A stretch of 64,000 nt of DNA, taken from positions 1-64,000 of the forward strand of contig JAGAYI010000041.1 of assembly GCA_017940545.1 (NCBI GenBank), read 5' to 3'. The DNA is from Prevotella sp. GTDB taxonomy: Bacteria > Bacteroidota > Bacteroidia > Bacteroidales > Bacteroidaceae. A program made the position numbers and the translations under genes. Positions 26,906 through 34,731 of the stretch are shown here, piece after piece. The stretch's first letter is position 1; each line of letters starts with the position of its first letter. Under the pieces are notes generated by a model. It saw nothing but the letters and a program-made list of their open reading frames with translations. It did no database searches and was not told where the DNA came from.

Positions 26906-27733
26906 ATGGAAAACAAGAAACCGTTGATACTCATATCTAACGACGATGGGTACCAGGCTAAGGGAATACGCTGCCTCATAGAGATGGTACGACCTATGGC
27001 TGATATTATTGTTTGTGCTCCTGACGGAGCGCGTAGTGGCATGGCCTGTGCCTTCTCGGCCATGAAGCCACTGACGCTTGTAAAGAGAAGCGAGGAAAGT
27101 GAAAAGGATGGCGTGGCAGGTGGCCGCGTAGAGGTATGGTCGTGCAACGGTACACCGGTCGATTGTGTCAAGATGGCTCTTAATGAGCTGTGCCCGCGCA
27201 AACCTGACCTGGTGCTCGGCGGCATAAACCATGGCGACAATGCCTCGGTCAACACCCATTACTCAGGCACTATGGGAGTGGTGATGGAAGGCTGCATGAA
27301 ATATATTCCCTCGATAGCTTATTCCTTGTGTGACCATCGGGAAGATGCTGACTTCAGTCCCCTGGCACTCTACGTGAAGAATATCACAGAGCATGTGCTT
27401 CGTGAGGGATTGCCCAAGGGTGTCTGCCTAAACGTGAACTTCCCGGTTCTTGGAGAAGAAGGATGTGCCATGACCGACTATGCCGGTGTCCGCATCTGCC
27501 GCATGGCATTTGGCACCTGGGGCAACGAGGTTACTAAGTGTCATCATCCGCGTGGTTACGACTACTGGTGGATGGTGGGCAGCTATACGAACGACGAACC
27601 GGCGTCAGAAGATACCGACAACTGGGCACTGCGCCACGGCTATGTAGCCATTACACCCACCCGCATGGATGTCACGGCTTACGAGGCTATGGAACAGCTG
27701 CAAGACCTGACGGCTCTGTCATATGTCCCTTAA
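26906..27733 (+). CDS. surE: 5'/3'-nucleotidase SurE
   Basis: 275 residues. The acidic metal site LISNDDGYQAKGIRCL at the N-terminus, APDGARSGMACAFS with the Ser-Gly pair, CNGTPVDCVKMAL and GGINHGDNASVNTHYSGTMGVVMEG are all present. It dephosphorylates nucleoside monophosphates in the cytoplasm. ATG 26906 (MENKKPLIL) starts at the family position; a TACTTTTG -7 box lies at 26874-26881. It is followed 24 bp later by lpxB, a pairing common in Bacteroidetes. Confidence 0.94.
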   Translation: MENKKPLILISNDDGYQAKGIRCLIEMVRPMADIIVCAPDGARSGMACAFSAMKPLTLVKRSEESEKDGVAGGRVEVWSCNGTPVDCVKMALNELCPRKPDLVLGGINHGDNASVNTHYSGTMGVVMEGCMKYIPSIAYSLCDHREDADFSPLALYVKNITEHVLREGLPKGVCLNVNFPVLGEEGCAMTDYAGVRICRMAFGTWGNEVTKCHHPRGYDYWWMVGSYTNDEPASEDTDNWALRHGYVAITPTRMDVTAYEAMEQLQDLTALSYVP

Positions 27734-27757
27734 CTCCCCCCTAAATACCCCAGACAG

Positions 27758-28927
27758 ATGAAATACTATCTGATAGCCGGTGAGGCCAGTGGTGACCTGC
27801 ACGCTTCGTGCCTCATGGAATCGTTGAAAAGGGAAGACCCCGAGGCTGAGTTCCGCTTCTTTGGCGGCGACCAGATGGCCAGTGTCGGCGGCACGCTGGT
27901 CAAGCACTACCGTGACTTGGCCTACATGGGCTTTATCCCTGTGCTGCTCCATCTTCCGACCATTTTAAGGAATATGCGCATGTGCAAAGAAGATATCCGC
28001 GAGTGGCAGCCCCATGCCGTCATCCTCATCGACTATCCGGGCTTCAACCTCAAGATTGCCAAGTATGTCCATTCGCTGCTTACCACTCACCACTTATCTC
28101 ATCCTCCTAAGGTCTATTACTACATCTCCCCGAAGATATGGGCGTGGAAGGAATACCGCATCAAGAACATCAAGCGCGATGTCGATGAGTTGTTCAGCAT
28201 ACTGCCCTTCGAAGTTGATTTCTTCGAGAAGAAACACCAGTACCCCATACACTATGTAGGCAATCCCACGAAAGCCGAGGTTGATGAGTTCATCGCTACA
28301 GCCCCTGCCGACAACGACCATTTCCTGCATCGCAACAACCTGTTGGCCGACAAACCCATTATTGCCATACTCTGTGGCAGCCGTCGTCAGGAAATCAAGG
28401 ACAATCTGCCTGGCATGCTCGAGGCAACACGCCATCTGACCGAAGTCTATCAGCTCGTGGTGGCTGGTGCTCCTGCCATTGACCATGACTATTATCAGCA
28501 GTTTACACAGGGCTATCAGGTTCAGGTGCTACGCTCCGGTCAGACCTACCAGCTGCTCTACAATGCTTCGGCGGCACTCGTCACCAGCGGCACGGCAACC
28601 CTGGAGACCTGCATGTTTGGTGTGCCGCAGGTGGTCTGCTACAATACCAAGCTCGCAACACTTTTTGGATTCCTGAAGCGCCATATCCTCAGCGTCAAGT
28701 ATGTCTCGCTGGTCAACCTGATTGCCGACCGCGAAGTCGTGACAGAATTGGTGGCCGACAAGTTCAGCGTAGCGTCCATCCGTCATGAACTGGAGCAGGT
28801 GCTGCCTGACGGCTCTCGTCGTGAGCAGATGCTCAGCGACTACGCAGAGGTTCGTCGCAGGTTAGGCGATAGTAATGCCGCTGAGCATGCAGCGTCTTTG
28901 ATGTATGGGCTGCTGAAGAAGGAGTAA
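27758..28927 (+). CDS. lpxB: Lipid-A-disaccharide synthase
   Basis: 389 residues, GT19. The start MKYYLIAGEASGDLHAS and FFGGDQMASVGG are typical, followed by VYYYISPKIWAWKEYRIKNIK, FYVGNP-like HYVGNPTKAEVD, LCGSRRQEIKDNLPGML and ALVTSGTATLETCMFGVPQVVCY. It joins UDP-diacylglucosamine and lipid X at the inner membrane to make the lipid A disaccharide. Full length, and probably co-transcribed with surE. Confidence 0.95.
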   Translation: MKYYLIAGEASGDLHASCLMESLKREDPEAEFRFFGGDQMASVGGTLVKHYRDLAYMGFIPVLLHLPTILRNMRMCKEDIREWQPHAVILIDYPGFNLKIAKYVHSLLTTHHLSHPPKVYYYISPKIWAWKEYRIKNIKRDVDELFSILPFEVDFFEKKHQYPIHYVGNPTKAEVDEFIATAPADNDHFLHRNNLLADKPIIAILCGSRRQEIKDNLPGMLEATRHLTEVYQLVVAGAPAIDHDYYQQFTQGYQVQVLRSGQTYQLLYNASAALVTSGTATLETCMFGVPQVVCYNTKLATLFGFLKRHILSVKYVSLVNLIADREVVTELVADKFSVASIRHELEQVLPDGSRREQMLSDYAEVRRRLGDSNAAEHAASLMYGLLKKE

Positions 28928-28939
28928 CTCCGGATTGCC

Positions 28940-29328
28940 TTATCTTTCCATTTCCTTGATAGGGTTGATGAAGAACAGCAGGAACTTGGGGTCCTGGTGC
29001 CAGTCTCGTCCTTATGCGTTAATGCAATAGTGGTGGAGGGGCTGTCTTTGAGCGAACTGATCATTCCTTCGCCCTTGTATCTGGTTTGTGCATCATTCAG
29101 TAAGTCCTTTGTTAATGGCTTGTTTGGCAACACTTCCACTACAAACGAGTCAGCCAACACCTCCTGAAGATGCAAGTCCAGCTCCTTTTTCAACTTCATT
29201 GCTTCTTGCTGCGTGAAGTTGTCGTATGGTTGCAGGTAGATAGAACCTTTCTTTATCTTCACCTGCTCCTTGTCTGAACAGGCAGCCAGCAACAATGCAA
29301 TGATTATAAGACACAAATACTGTTTCAT
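28940..29328 (-). pseudogene. Broken lipoprotein gene (archaemetzincin-like N-terminus)
   Basis: The start MKQYLCLIIIALLLAACSDK is a lipoprotein signal, followed by GSIYLQPYDNFTQQEAMKLKKELDLHL and VVEVLPNKPL, resembling the N-terminus of archaemetzincin-like Zn-peptidases. After about residue 105 the frame turns into Ser/Arg-rich nonsense. A different minus-strand frame at about 29009-28940 reads DWHQDPKFLLFFINPIKEMER and ends at its own stop. There is no HEXXH motif. An internal deletion with frameshift, or a fusion of two gene ends, explains this. Confidence 0.6.
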
Positions 29329-29404
29329 CCTTTTATTCGGAGCTGAAAAATAAGATTACTTTGCAAAGATACCTTCTTTATTGTTTTCTCCAAAATATTG
29401 GGCT

Positions 29405-29422
29405 GCACTTTGTACAAAGTGC
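29405..29422. promoter_or_regulatory. Perfect 18-bp palindrome
   Basis: GCACTTTGTACAAAGTGC equals its own reverse complement. It lies between the broken lipoprotein gene and the first 44-bp direct repeat; it may be a regulator site. Confidence 0.5.
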
Positions 29423-29430
29423 CCCGATTA

Positions 29431-29474
29431 TTGTATGAAATGAATACAATTGTCAAACACAAGTAAGCCGAAAT
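29431..29474. repeat. 44-bp direct repeat, left copy
   Basis: Matches 30420-30463 at 42 of 44 positions (ends TTGTATGAAAT... and ...AAGTAAGCCGAAAT). The two copies bracket the DUF4160/DUF2442 pair and the HTH remnant. Confidence 0.85.
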
Positions 29475-29509
29475 AGGCTTTGCAAAAAAAATTTGGTTAC
29501 CAAATATCT

Positions 29510-29539
29510 TTGTCATTACATTTATTTATTGTAACTTTG
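29510..29539 (+). promoter_or_regulatory. Promoter of DUF4160/DUF2442 pair
   Basis: TTG (29510-29512), 19 bp, TAACTTTG (29532-29539). A 6-bp-arm palindrome ATTTGG-TTA-CCAAAT lies just upstream (about 29490-29504) and could be an operator. Confidence 0.7.
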
Positions 29540-29556
29540 CAGACAAATTACAGATA

Positions 29557-29808
29557 ATGAGTCCAGTTTTCAGACGCGAGAGCGAATACACGTTCAAGAT
29601 ATATTCCAACGAGGAGGAACGGATGCACATTCATGTGCTCTATGGTAGCCATGAAGCCAAATATTGGCTGGAGCCTTGTGTGGAATTAGCCAAGAACACG
29701 GGAATTCCCGAACACAAGTTGAATGAAATTAAGAAAATCGTAGAGAAATATGCAGACAGTTTCAAAGAACAATTCCGCCAACACATCGGTAAGCGTGTTG
29801 ATGATTAA
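29557..29808 (+). CDS. DUF4160 domain-containing protein
   Basis: 83 residues. MSPVFRRESEYTFKIYSNEEERMHIHVLYGSHEAKYWLEP matches DUF4160, typically annotated as SPTIFREKGYRFFFFSREEPRMHVHV. It is nearly always paired with a DUF2442 gene, and the pair resembles a toxin-antitoxin module by size and layout. That role is inferred. It overlaps the next gene. Confidence 0.85.
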   Translation: MSPVFRRESEYTFKIYSNEEERMHIHVLYGSHEAKYWLEPCVELAKNTGIPEHKLNEIKKIVEKYADSFKEQFRQHIGKRVDD

Positions 29809-30040
29809 CGCTCAGGGCATTATGCTCTCGGTGTTGGGTCACGACTATTTTTTGTCGTACAACCGCATCCCATGGATGCAGGATGCGCCTATCCGCAGCG
29901 TGTTAAATGTGCAGATGAGTGGTTCCGAGGCCATTGAGTGGCCCGACCTCGACGTCGACCTCGAAATCGACAGCCTTCGCCACCCCGAACGCTATCCGCT
30001 CGTCATCAAACGGAATGCGTTGGATTTCGTGGGGGTATAA
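29801..30040 (+). CDS. DUF2442 domain-containing protein
   Basis: 79 residues. LSYNRIPWMQDAPIRSVLNVQMSGSEAIEWPDLDVDLEIDSLRHPERYPL matches DUF2442, with the conserved W-P-LD-DL. Start ATG 29801 overlaps the DUF4160 stop, which suggests coupled translation. Possible antitoxin or DNA-binding partner; not demonstrated. Confidence 0.85.
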   Translation: MINAQGIMLSVLGHDYFLSYNRIPWMQDAPIRSVLNVQMSGSEAIEWPDLDVDLEIDSLRHPERYPLVIKRNALDFVGV

Positions 30041-30189
30041 GAAATTATAGATTAACAGAATCCCGACCTTCCCACACATTAGAGTGTACAGGGGAGGCTG
30101 GTGTGCACTTATTTTTGATAAAACCAGTCCCTGCTATTTCTTTGTTGGGTTAACTTCTTAATCCTTGTTCTTAAGCCGTTCCTTGTAAG

Positions 30190-30438
30190 TTATAGGATAT
30201 AGAAAATGTGTTGATCCTGAGTCTTACATCTGTTTAATATCTCCAGATGATTTGAGAAAGTCGTCAGGAGGAGTATTGGCGGTAATTGTAGGGAGGTCGC
30301 CTTACCATTCTCAACAGAACTGATGGTAAACACAGACACTCCTGCCGCATCTGCAAGTTCGGCCTGTTTCATATTCTTTTCAATTCTCAGTTCCTTCAAC
30401 TTAGAACCAATCTGCCTTATTGTACGAAATGAATCCAA
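30190..30438 (-). pseudogene. Degraded XRE-type HTH regulator
   Basis: The frame begins with TTG at 30438 inside the right 44-bp repeat. It shows a good HipB/XRE HTH: IGSKLKELRIEKNMKQAELADAAGVSVFTISSVENGKATSL, then loses family similarity after residue about 48 (near 30295), where the usual L-T-I-I-R-I-L helix should be. Another frame continues TITANTPPDDFLKSSGDIKQM to a stop. A frameshift or small deletion is likely, and the normal ATG start may have been lost. Confidence 0.6.
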
Positions 30439-30463
30439 TTGTCAAACACAAGTAAGCCGAAAT
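30420..30463. repeat. 44-bp direct repeat, right copy
   Basis: Second copy of 29431-29474 (42/44 identical), about 990 bp away in the same orientation; it includes the apparent start of the HTH remnant. Confidence 0.85.
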
Positions 30464-30469
30464 GTCTCA

Positions 30470-32137
30470 TTATTTGATACGTTCGTTCGGGTCGAAGCCT
30501 TGCTTATTACGTTTTTTCTTGAACAATTGGAAATCGTAGCATCTGACATCTGTAACAACGGTATCTCCGATGCAAATGTTTTGTAGTACCAGCATCAGGG
30601 AGTCGTTACGATAGGTAAGCAGTTGCTCGGGATGATGCAGGAGCATTGTGTCCTGTCTGATGATGGTGGTTATAGGGTATTCGAGAACCACAGCGTCCCC
30701 TTTCTTAATGGTCACTTTCTTGTTGGTAAAGTTACAGTCATACTCTCCTTCAGGAAGCGTGATAGTATATTCGTCCAAATCAACAGGTTTCTTCCTTTCA
30801 TACCAGTTGCCACGATCAAACGTGTTTTTGGAATTGTTGTAATTGAAGTCGAATTCCGTGTGACTCCAATCTCCGTATAGCTTATTGAACTCGTCGGTTC
30901 CGATTCCCTTGCGGACATAATATATAACACTACTGACATCTTTGTATTTTTCGCACAACAGACTATCTTGCTTGATACGTCTTATGTCTATTTCATCGTT
31001 TAGTTTGCCCGTCTTGGCATCTGTCAACTTCATTTCGCTGATGAGTTGGGTGAGTCGCTGCTTCTGGCAACTCAGTCCGATGCTCTTGGCTGAAATTCCA
31101 GGTATGTAGGTGAAGAGGGTGATAGCAGCACCAAAGATGAGGGCCATGAGCTGGTACTTACGTGTATGTTCCTTCCAAAGCATCAGCACGAAGAGCGTCA
31201 TCAGCACACCAGCTACCATCAGGTAGAAACGGCTCTCGGTGAAACTATAGAGACGGATACGGTAAATGGAGCCAATCCAATACATAATGAGCGGCGGAAT
31301 AGCTATCAGCGTAAAGTAACGATAGAACCAGTCGTAGTATCGCTTAGAGAGAATCGACTGAGCCATGCGGCCTACGAGTGCCACGGTGATAAATCCCATT
31401 ACCATCCATGCAACGCCGCCCTTGGGCAAGTTCCATTCGAAGACTATCTTAATAAAATAGGTATAGAGAATAACTGTATAGATGATGACGGCTGGTGAAA
31501 GGATGAAATTGAGAATGAGCCGTAGCACCTTGAAGGGTTCGGTAACCTCGTCCTCGTTCTGACGAATCAGGGTACAGCATATCTGTGGAGCCAGCACGAA
31601 CCAGATGAACTGGGTAATATGCTCGTAGAAATGGTTAGGCTCGTCAATGCCGAAGATGTAGAAGAACGATGCCATGATGGCCATTACTGCCATATAGAGG
31701 ATACCCGAGATAAGCTGTCCGAAGAACAGCTGCGTGACCACATGCAGGGCATGGGCCGCAAACGAACGGTTGTCCATCCGCCTGTTGCCGATAATAAGCA
31801 GGATGGCAGCAAGGACATAAGTAAACGCGAAACCGTAAGTCCACAGGAAGGGCTTCAAATTAAGTGCCATCATGGGCAGGAAGAGGAAGAACGAGGCGAG
31901 ATAAGCCCAACGATTGACACGATTGAGCCAGAAAGTCAATGCCATCAGCGGCACAAAGAACCAAAGAATATCACCATTAACTGCACTTACAAACTCTCCA
32001 ACCTTCTCACTCCATTCGCGACTCTCACTATTCCAAACGGCAATGATAAAGAACACAACTCCCAGAGCTAACTCAACAGGGAACCGCCGTGGGCTCCGCA
32101 GCAACTGCTGCAATAATGATTTCAGCTTTGTATTCAT
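30470..32137 (-). CDS. DUF4153 domain-containing membrane protein
   Basis: 555 residues. Ten or more hydrophobic segments occupy the first 350 residues (for example ALGVVFFIIAVWNS, FAFTYVLAAILLIIGN, LISGILYMAVMAIMASFFYIFG, AVIIYTVILYTYFIKIVFEWNLPKGGVAWMVMGFI). A soluble C-terminal domain of about 190 residues follows (YTITLPEGEYDCNFTNKKVTIKKGDAVVLEYPI). This matches the DUF4153 family of Bacteroidetes. Function unknown; it ends just after the right 44-bp repeat. Confidence 0.82.
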   Translation of the reverse strand: MNTKLKSLLQQLLRSPRRFPVELALGVVFFIIAVWNSESREWSEKVGEFVSAVNGDILWFFVPLMALTFWLNRVNRWAYLASFFLFLPMMALNLKPFLWTYGFAFTYVLAAILLIIGNRRMDNRSFAAHALHVVTQLFFGQLISGILYMAVMAIMASFFYIFGIDEPNHFYEHITQFIWFVLAPQICCTLIRQNEDEVTEPFKVLRLILNFILSPAVIIYTVILYTYFIKIVFEWNLPKGGVAWMVMGFITVALVGRMAQSILSKRYYDWFYRYFTLIAIPPLIMYWIGSIYRIRLYSFTESRFYLMVAGVLMTLFVLMLWKEHTRKYQLMALIFGAAITLFTYIPGISAKSIGLSCQKQRLTQLISEMKLTDAKTGKLNDEIDIRRIKQDSLLCEKYKDVSSVIYYVRKGIGTDEFNKLYGDWSHTEFDFNYNNSKNTFDRGNWYERKKPVDLDEYTITLPEGEYDCNFTNKKVTIKKGDAVVLEYPITTIIRQDTMLLHHPEQLLTYRNDSLMLVLQNICIGDTVVTDVRCYDFQLFKKKRNKQGFDPNERIK

Positions 32138-32167
32138 CCTATCTGTGTTTAATCAAAAAAGACGGAG

Positions 32168-32197
32168 CAAAGATAGTGAAAAACGAATTAAAAACAA
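32168..32197 (-). promoter_or_regulatory. Promoter of DUF4153 gene
   Basis: Minus strand: TTG (32197-32195), 19 bp, TATCTTTG (32175-32168), about 30 nt before the start. Confidence 0.7.
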
Positions 32198-32236
32198 AAT
32201 ATAATTCGATTTTTTATTTTTGTGATGTTATAGCCC

Positions 32237-33040
32237 TTATAGCGATTCTGCCATTAGATCCTTGCGTCCAATGAGGCTGAAAATGGTTATTTCATTGTCT
32301 TCATTGAGGATTCGAAGCGTGCGAAGTACCTCATTGAGTGTGGAGCCACTGGTGGTTACATCGTCAATAACTAACACATTTTGCTGACGAACCATAGAAC
32401 AGAGCGTCTGCTCTTCTTCTGATTCAAATCTTAAGAAATTCATGATATACGGACGTAGCCTGCTCTTTTTCACATCCTTGGCGATTGTGAAATAATCTTT
32501 GTTGTGAATTATTTCAAGCATAGCATTGATGGAACTCTTTGCCTGCTCTTTAGCCGCCTGTGTATAACGAGGCATTCCATTCTCCAGAATGTCATCGAGA
32601 TATTGTTTCTCGTAAGCGTTCATGTCGAATGAAATATTTGAAGGAAGAGCTTTCACTAAAGTCATCTTGTATAACATCGGCTGTGCGAATCGATAGATAT
32701 AGCGGAGCATATACTGGTTCACCTTACTCTTTGACTCTGGCATAACAACGATGTCATAGTTGTAGAGATTAATTTTTTTGTGAAGATTATCAACAGCTTT
32801 TTTTATAAAGGTTGTCAATTCAGGCGTGTTTTGCAGGTCATCGGTGAACTTTACGTATTTTATAAATGCTGTACGTACATGACTTTCTACTTGATCAGAA
32901 AACTCATAGCCATAATAGAAGCATTTGCCGAAAGCCTCTACTAGATATCCATCGCCAGTAAGACTGACAATGTCCTCAACATTATCGTGCTCGAAATCGA
33001 ACACAAATTTCTTCTCTGTGTCGTCGAATGTTACCCCCAT
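32237..33040 (-). CDS. Phosphoribosyltransferase-domain protein
   Basis: 267 residues. The C-terminal half has the PRPP-binding loop VLVIDDVTTSGSTLNEVLRTLRIL (about 223-246), typical of type I PRTases of the ComF/Orc kind. The N-terminal half (DDTEKKFVFDFEHDNVEDIVSLTGDGYLVEAFGKCFYYGYEFSDQVES) has no recognised match and lacks the zinc-finger Cys of ComF. It resembles the PRTases found alone or in nucleotide-signalling or defence contexts; no such genes are adjacent. Substrate unknown. Confidence 0.7.
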   Translation of the reverse strand: MGVTFDDTEKKFVFDFEHDNVEDIVSLTGDGYLVEAFGKCFYYGYEFSDQVESHVRTAFIKYVKFTDDLQNTPELTTFIKKAVDNLHKKINLYNYDIVVMPESKSKVNQYMLRYIYRFAQPMLYKMTLVKALPSNISFDMNAYEKQYLDDILENGMPRYTQAAKEQAKSSINAMLEIIHNKDYFTIAKDVKKSRLRPYIMNFLRFESEEEQTLCSMVRQQNVLVIDDVTTSGSTLNEVLRTLRILNEDNEITIFSLIGRKDLMAESL

Positions 33041-33059
33041 ATCATTGACATTTATTCTG

Positions 33060-33090
33060 CAAAGATAAGAAATGTTTTTGGAAAAAACAA
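33060..33090 (-). promoter_or_regulatory. Promoter of phosphoribosyltransferase gene
   Basis: Minus strand: TTG (33090-33088), 20 bp, TATCTTTG (33067-33060). Confidence 0.65.
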
Positions 33091-33139
33091 GAAATCAGGC
33101 GGATATTTCATCGTGATTGTATGAAATGTCCGCCTTTCT

Positions 33140-33169
33140 TTGTTATCTCGTAAATAATAGTTATCTTTG
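33140..33169 (+). promoter_or_regulatory. Promoter of DUF6078 gene
   Basis: TTG (33140-33142), 19 bp, TATCTTTG (33162-33169), about 65 nt before ATG 33235. Confidence 0.7.
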
Positions 33170-33234
33170 CACCGCATAATGCAGGACAGGTGATGATACT
33201 CTTCTGAGTGATTAATAACTAAAAATCAGATACA

Positions 33235-33675
33235 ATGGAAGAAAAGAAACTGACTTTCTTTGATGCCCCCAAGGGATACGATTTGTGTTTCAACAGTGAA
33301 TGCAGTCGTCGTAATGAGTGTATGCACTATCATATCGGGACGTTGGTGCCGCCTCACAAGGAGGGCGGCCCTGCTGTCTATCCTGCTGCATGGAAAAGCG
33401 GCAAATGTACCCGGTTTCATGAGAAGAAACTCGTGAGAATGGCATGGGGATTCAATGGCCTCTACAAGAATCTGACGAAGCATGAGGCAACCGAAGCACG
33501 CCAGCAGGTGAGGTGGTACTTCAATATGGGCAAGGGCGAGTACTACCGCTATCACAATGGACAGAAATGGCTTACGCCTCAGCAGCAGGAGGATATTCGT
33601 AAGCTCGTTGCGCTGTATGGAAGCCTGGAGGGTGCAGAGTTCGACCATTACGTCATTGCGTACGACTTTACATGA
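33235..33675 (+). CDS. DUF6078 family protein
   Basis: 146 residues. Conserved Cys/His cluster FNSECSRRNECMHYHIG and later KSGKCTRFHEKKLVRMAWGFNGLYKNLTKHEA, followed by RWYFNMGKGEYYRYHNGQKWLTPQQQEDI. This matches a small Bacteroidales family (DUF6078) whose role is unknown; the Cys residues could bind a metal. Monocistronic, with its own promoter. Confidence 0.75.
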   Translation: MEEKKLTFFDAPKGYDLCFNSECSRRNECMHYHIGTLVPPHKEGGPAVYPAAWKSGKCTRFHEKKLVRMAWGFNGLYKNLTKHEATEARQQVRWYFNMGKGEYYRYHNGQKWLTPQQQEDIRKLVALYGSLEGAEFDHYVIAYDFT

Positions 33676-33710
33676 TAGTTTGTTAAGGACAACTGGAAGG
33701 ATGTTCACTC

Positions 33711-33798
33711 AGTCCCACGGCGGAACCGTTTTGGTCCCACCGTGGGACTAAAACGGTCCCAGCATGGGACCAAAACGGTCCCACCGTGGGACCGAATT
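33711..33798. repeat. 22-bp-period palindromic array (GGTCCCACCGTGGGAC)
   Basis: Three units start at 33733, 33755 and 33777, exactly 22 bp apart, and a degenerate fourth starts at 33711. Each unit has a self-complementary 16-mer GGTCCCACCGTGGGAC, or GGTCCCAGCATGGGAC in the middle unit where both arms stay complementary, then an A-rich hexamer (TAAAAC, CAAAAC). It sits between the 3' ends of two convergent genes, so it may also act in termination. Confidence 0.9.
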
Positions 33799-33808
33799 GC
33801 AATTTCAG

Positions 33809-34690
33809 CTATTTTGGCTCCACATGTACGGCTACGTGGGTGTCCTGTCCGTAGTGGCTTTTGAGCAGGTCTTCTACGGCGGATGCTTTGTCGTGGGCTT
33901 CGCGCAGGGTGATGTCACCGTCCACGAGGATGTGCAGCTCGATGGCATAGTGGTTGCCGATGCGGCGGGTGCGCAGGTCGTGGGGCTCTTCTACGTCGGG
34001 GACTGAGGCGACCAACTGGAGAATCTCTTTTTCTACTTCGTCCGGCAACGACTGTTCCATGAGATCGCCAATGCCATCGCGCAACAGATGGACGGATACC
34101 TTTACGATGAAGGCTCCGACGACCAAGGATGCCAGCGGGTCGAGCACCGTCCAACGCTGCCCCAGGAAGATGGCGCCGCCGATGCCAAGGGCCGTACCGA
34201 CGGACGATAGGGCGTCGCTGCGGTGATGCCATGCATTGGCCTCTACGACAGGCGACTGCAGCTGGCGGGCCTTGATGATGGAGTAGCGATAGACGGCTTC
34301 CTTAAACACGATAGACAAGAGGGCTGCCCAGAGTGCCAGCATGCCGGGAGCCTCCAGACGTCCGCCGTTGAGCCATGTGGCAATCTTGGTGGCTCCGCCA
34401 TACAGAATCCAGATGGCGACGGCCAGGAGTGCCACGCCGATGAGTGTCAGGGCCAGCGTCTCGTACTTGCCATGACCATATTCATGCGACTTGTCCTGGG
34501 GTTTGCCGCTGATGCGGACAAAGGCCAGCACGATGATGTCGGTGATGAAGTCGGAGAGCGAATGGACGGCATCGGCTATCATGGCGGCACTGTTTCCCAT
34601 GATGCCGGCAACAAACTTGAACGCCACCAGAATGACGTTCACGGCACCTCCGACAAGCGTTACCTTGTATATCTCCTTGTTTCTTTCCAC
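33809..34690 (-). CDS. Cation diffusion facilitator transporter
   Basis: 293 residues. Six predicted membrane helices; metal-site motifs AMIADAVHSLSDFITD in helix II and ANAWHHRSDALSSVGTALG in helix V (HxxxD). The C-terminal cytoplasmic domain (about 210-293) has a ferredoxin-like fold typical of CDF (DLRTRRIGNHYAIELHILVDGDITLREAHD). It would export Zn, Fe, Mn or similar divalent ions in exchange for protons. It follows the GH5 gene by 41 bp on the same strand. Confidence 0.92.
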   Translation of the reverse strand: MERNKEIYKVTLVGGAVNVILVAFKFVAGIMGNSAAMIADAVHSLSDFITDIIVLAFVRISGKPQDKSHEYGHGKYETLALTLIGVALLAVAIWILYGGATKIATWLNGGRLEAPGMLALWAALLSIVFKEAVYRYSIIKARQLQSPVVEANAWHHRSDALSSVGTALGIGGAIFLGQRWTVLDPLASLVVGAFIVKVSVHLLRDGIGDLMEQSLPDEVEKEILQLVASVPDVEEPHDLRTRRIGNHYAIELHILVDGDITLREAHDKASAVEDLLKSHYGQDTHVAVHVEPK

Positions 34691-34731
34691 GTTCCGGAAA
34701 AAATGATTAGATAAAAGAAGCCACTCGCGAC

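Noticed and set aside
32237..33040. Defence-island role for the phosphoribosyltransferase
   Set aside because: Neighbours are ordinary membrane and DUF6078 genes; no effector or nuclease is adjacent.
33711..33798. CRISPR array or plain rho-independent terminator
   Set aside because: 22-bp period leaves no room for spacers; units are palindromic. There is no T-tract, so a terminator role is only possible, not shown.
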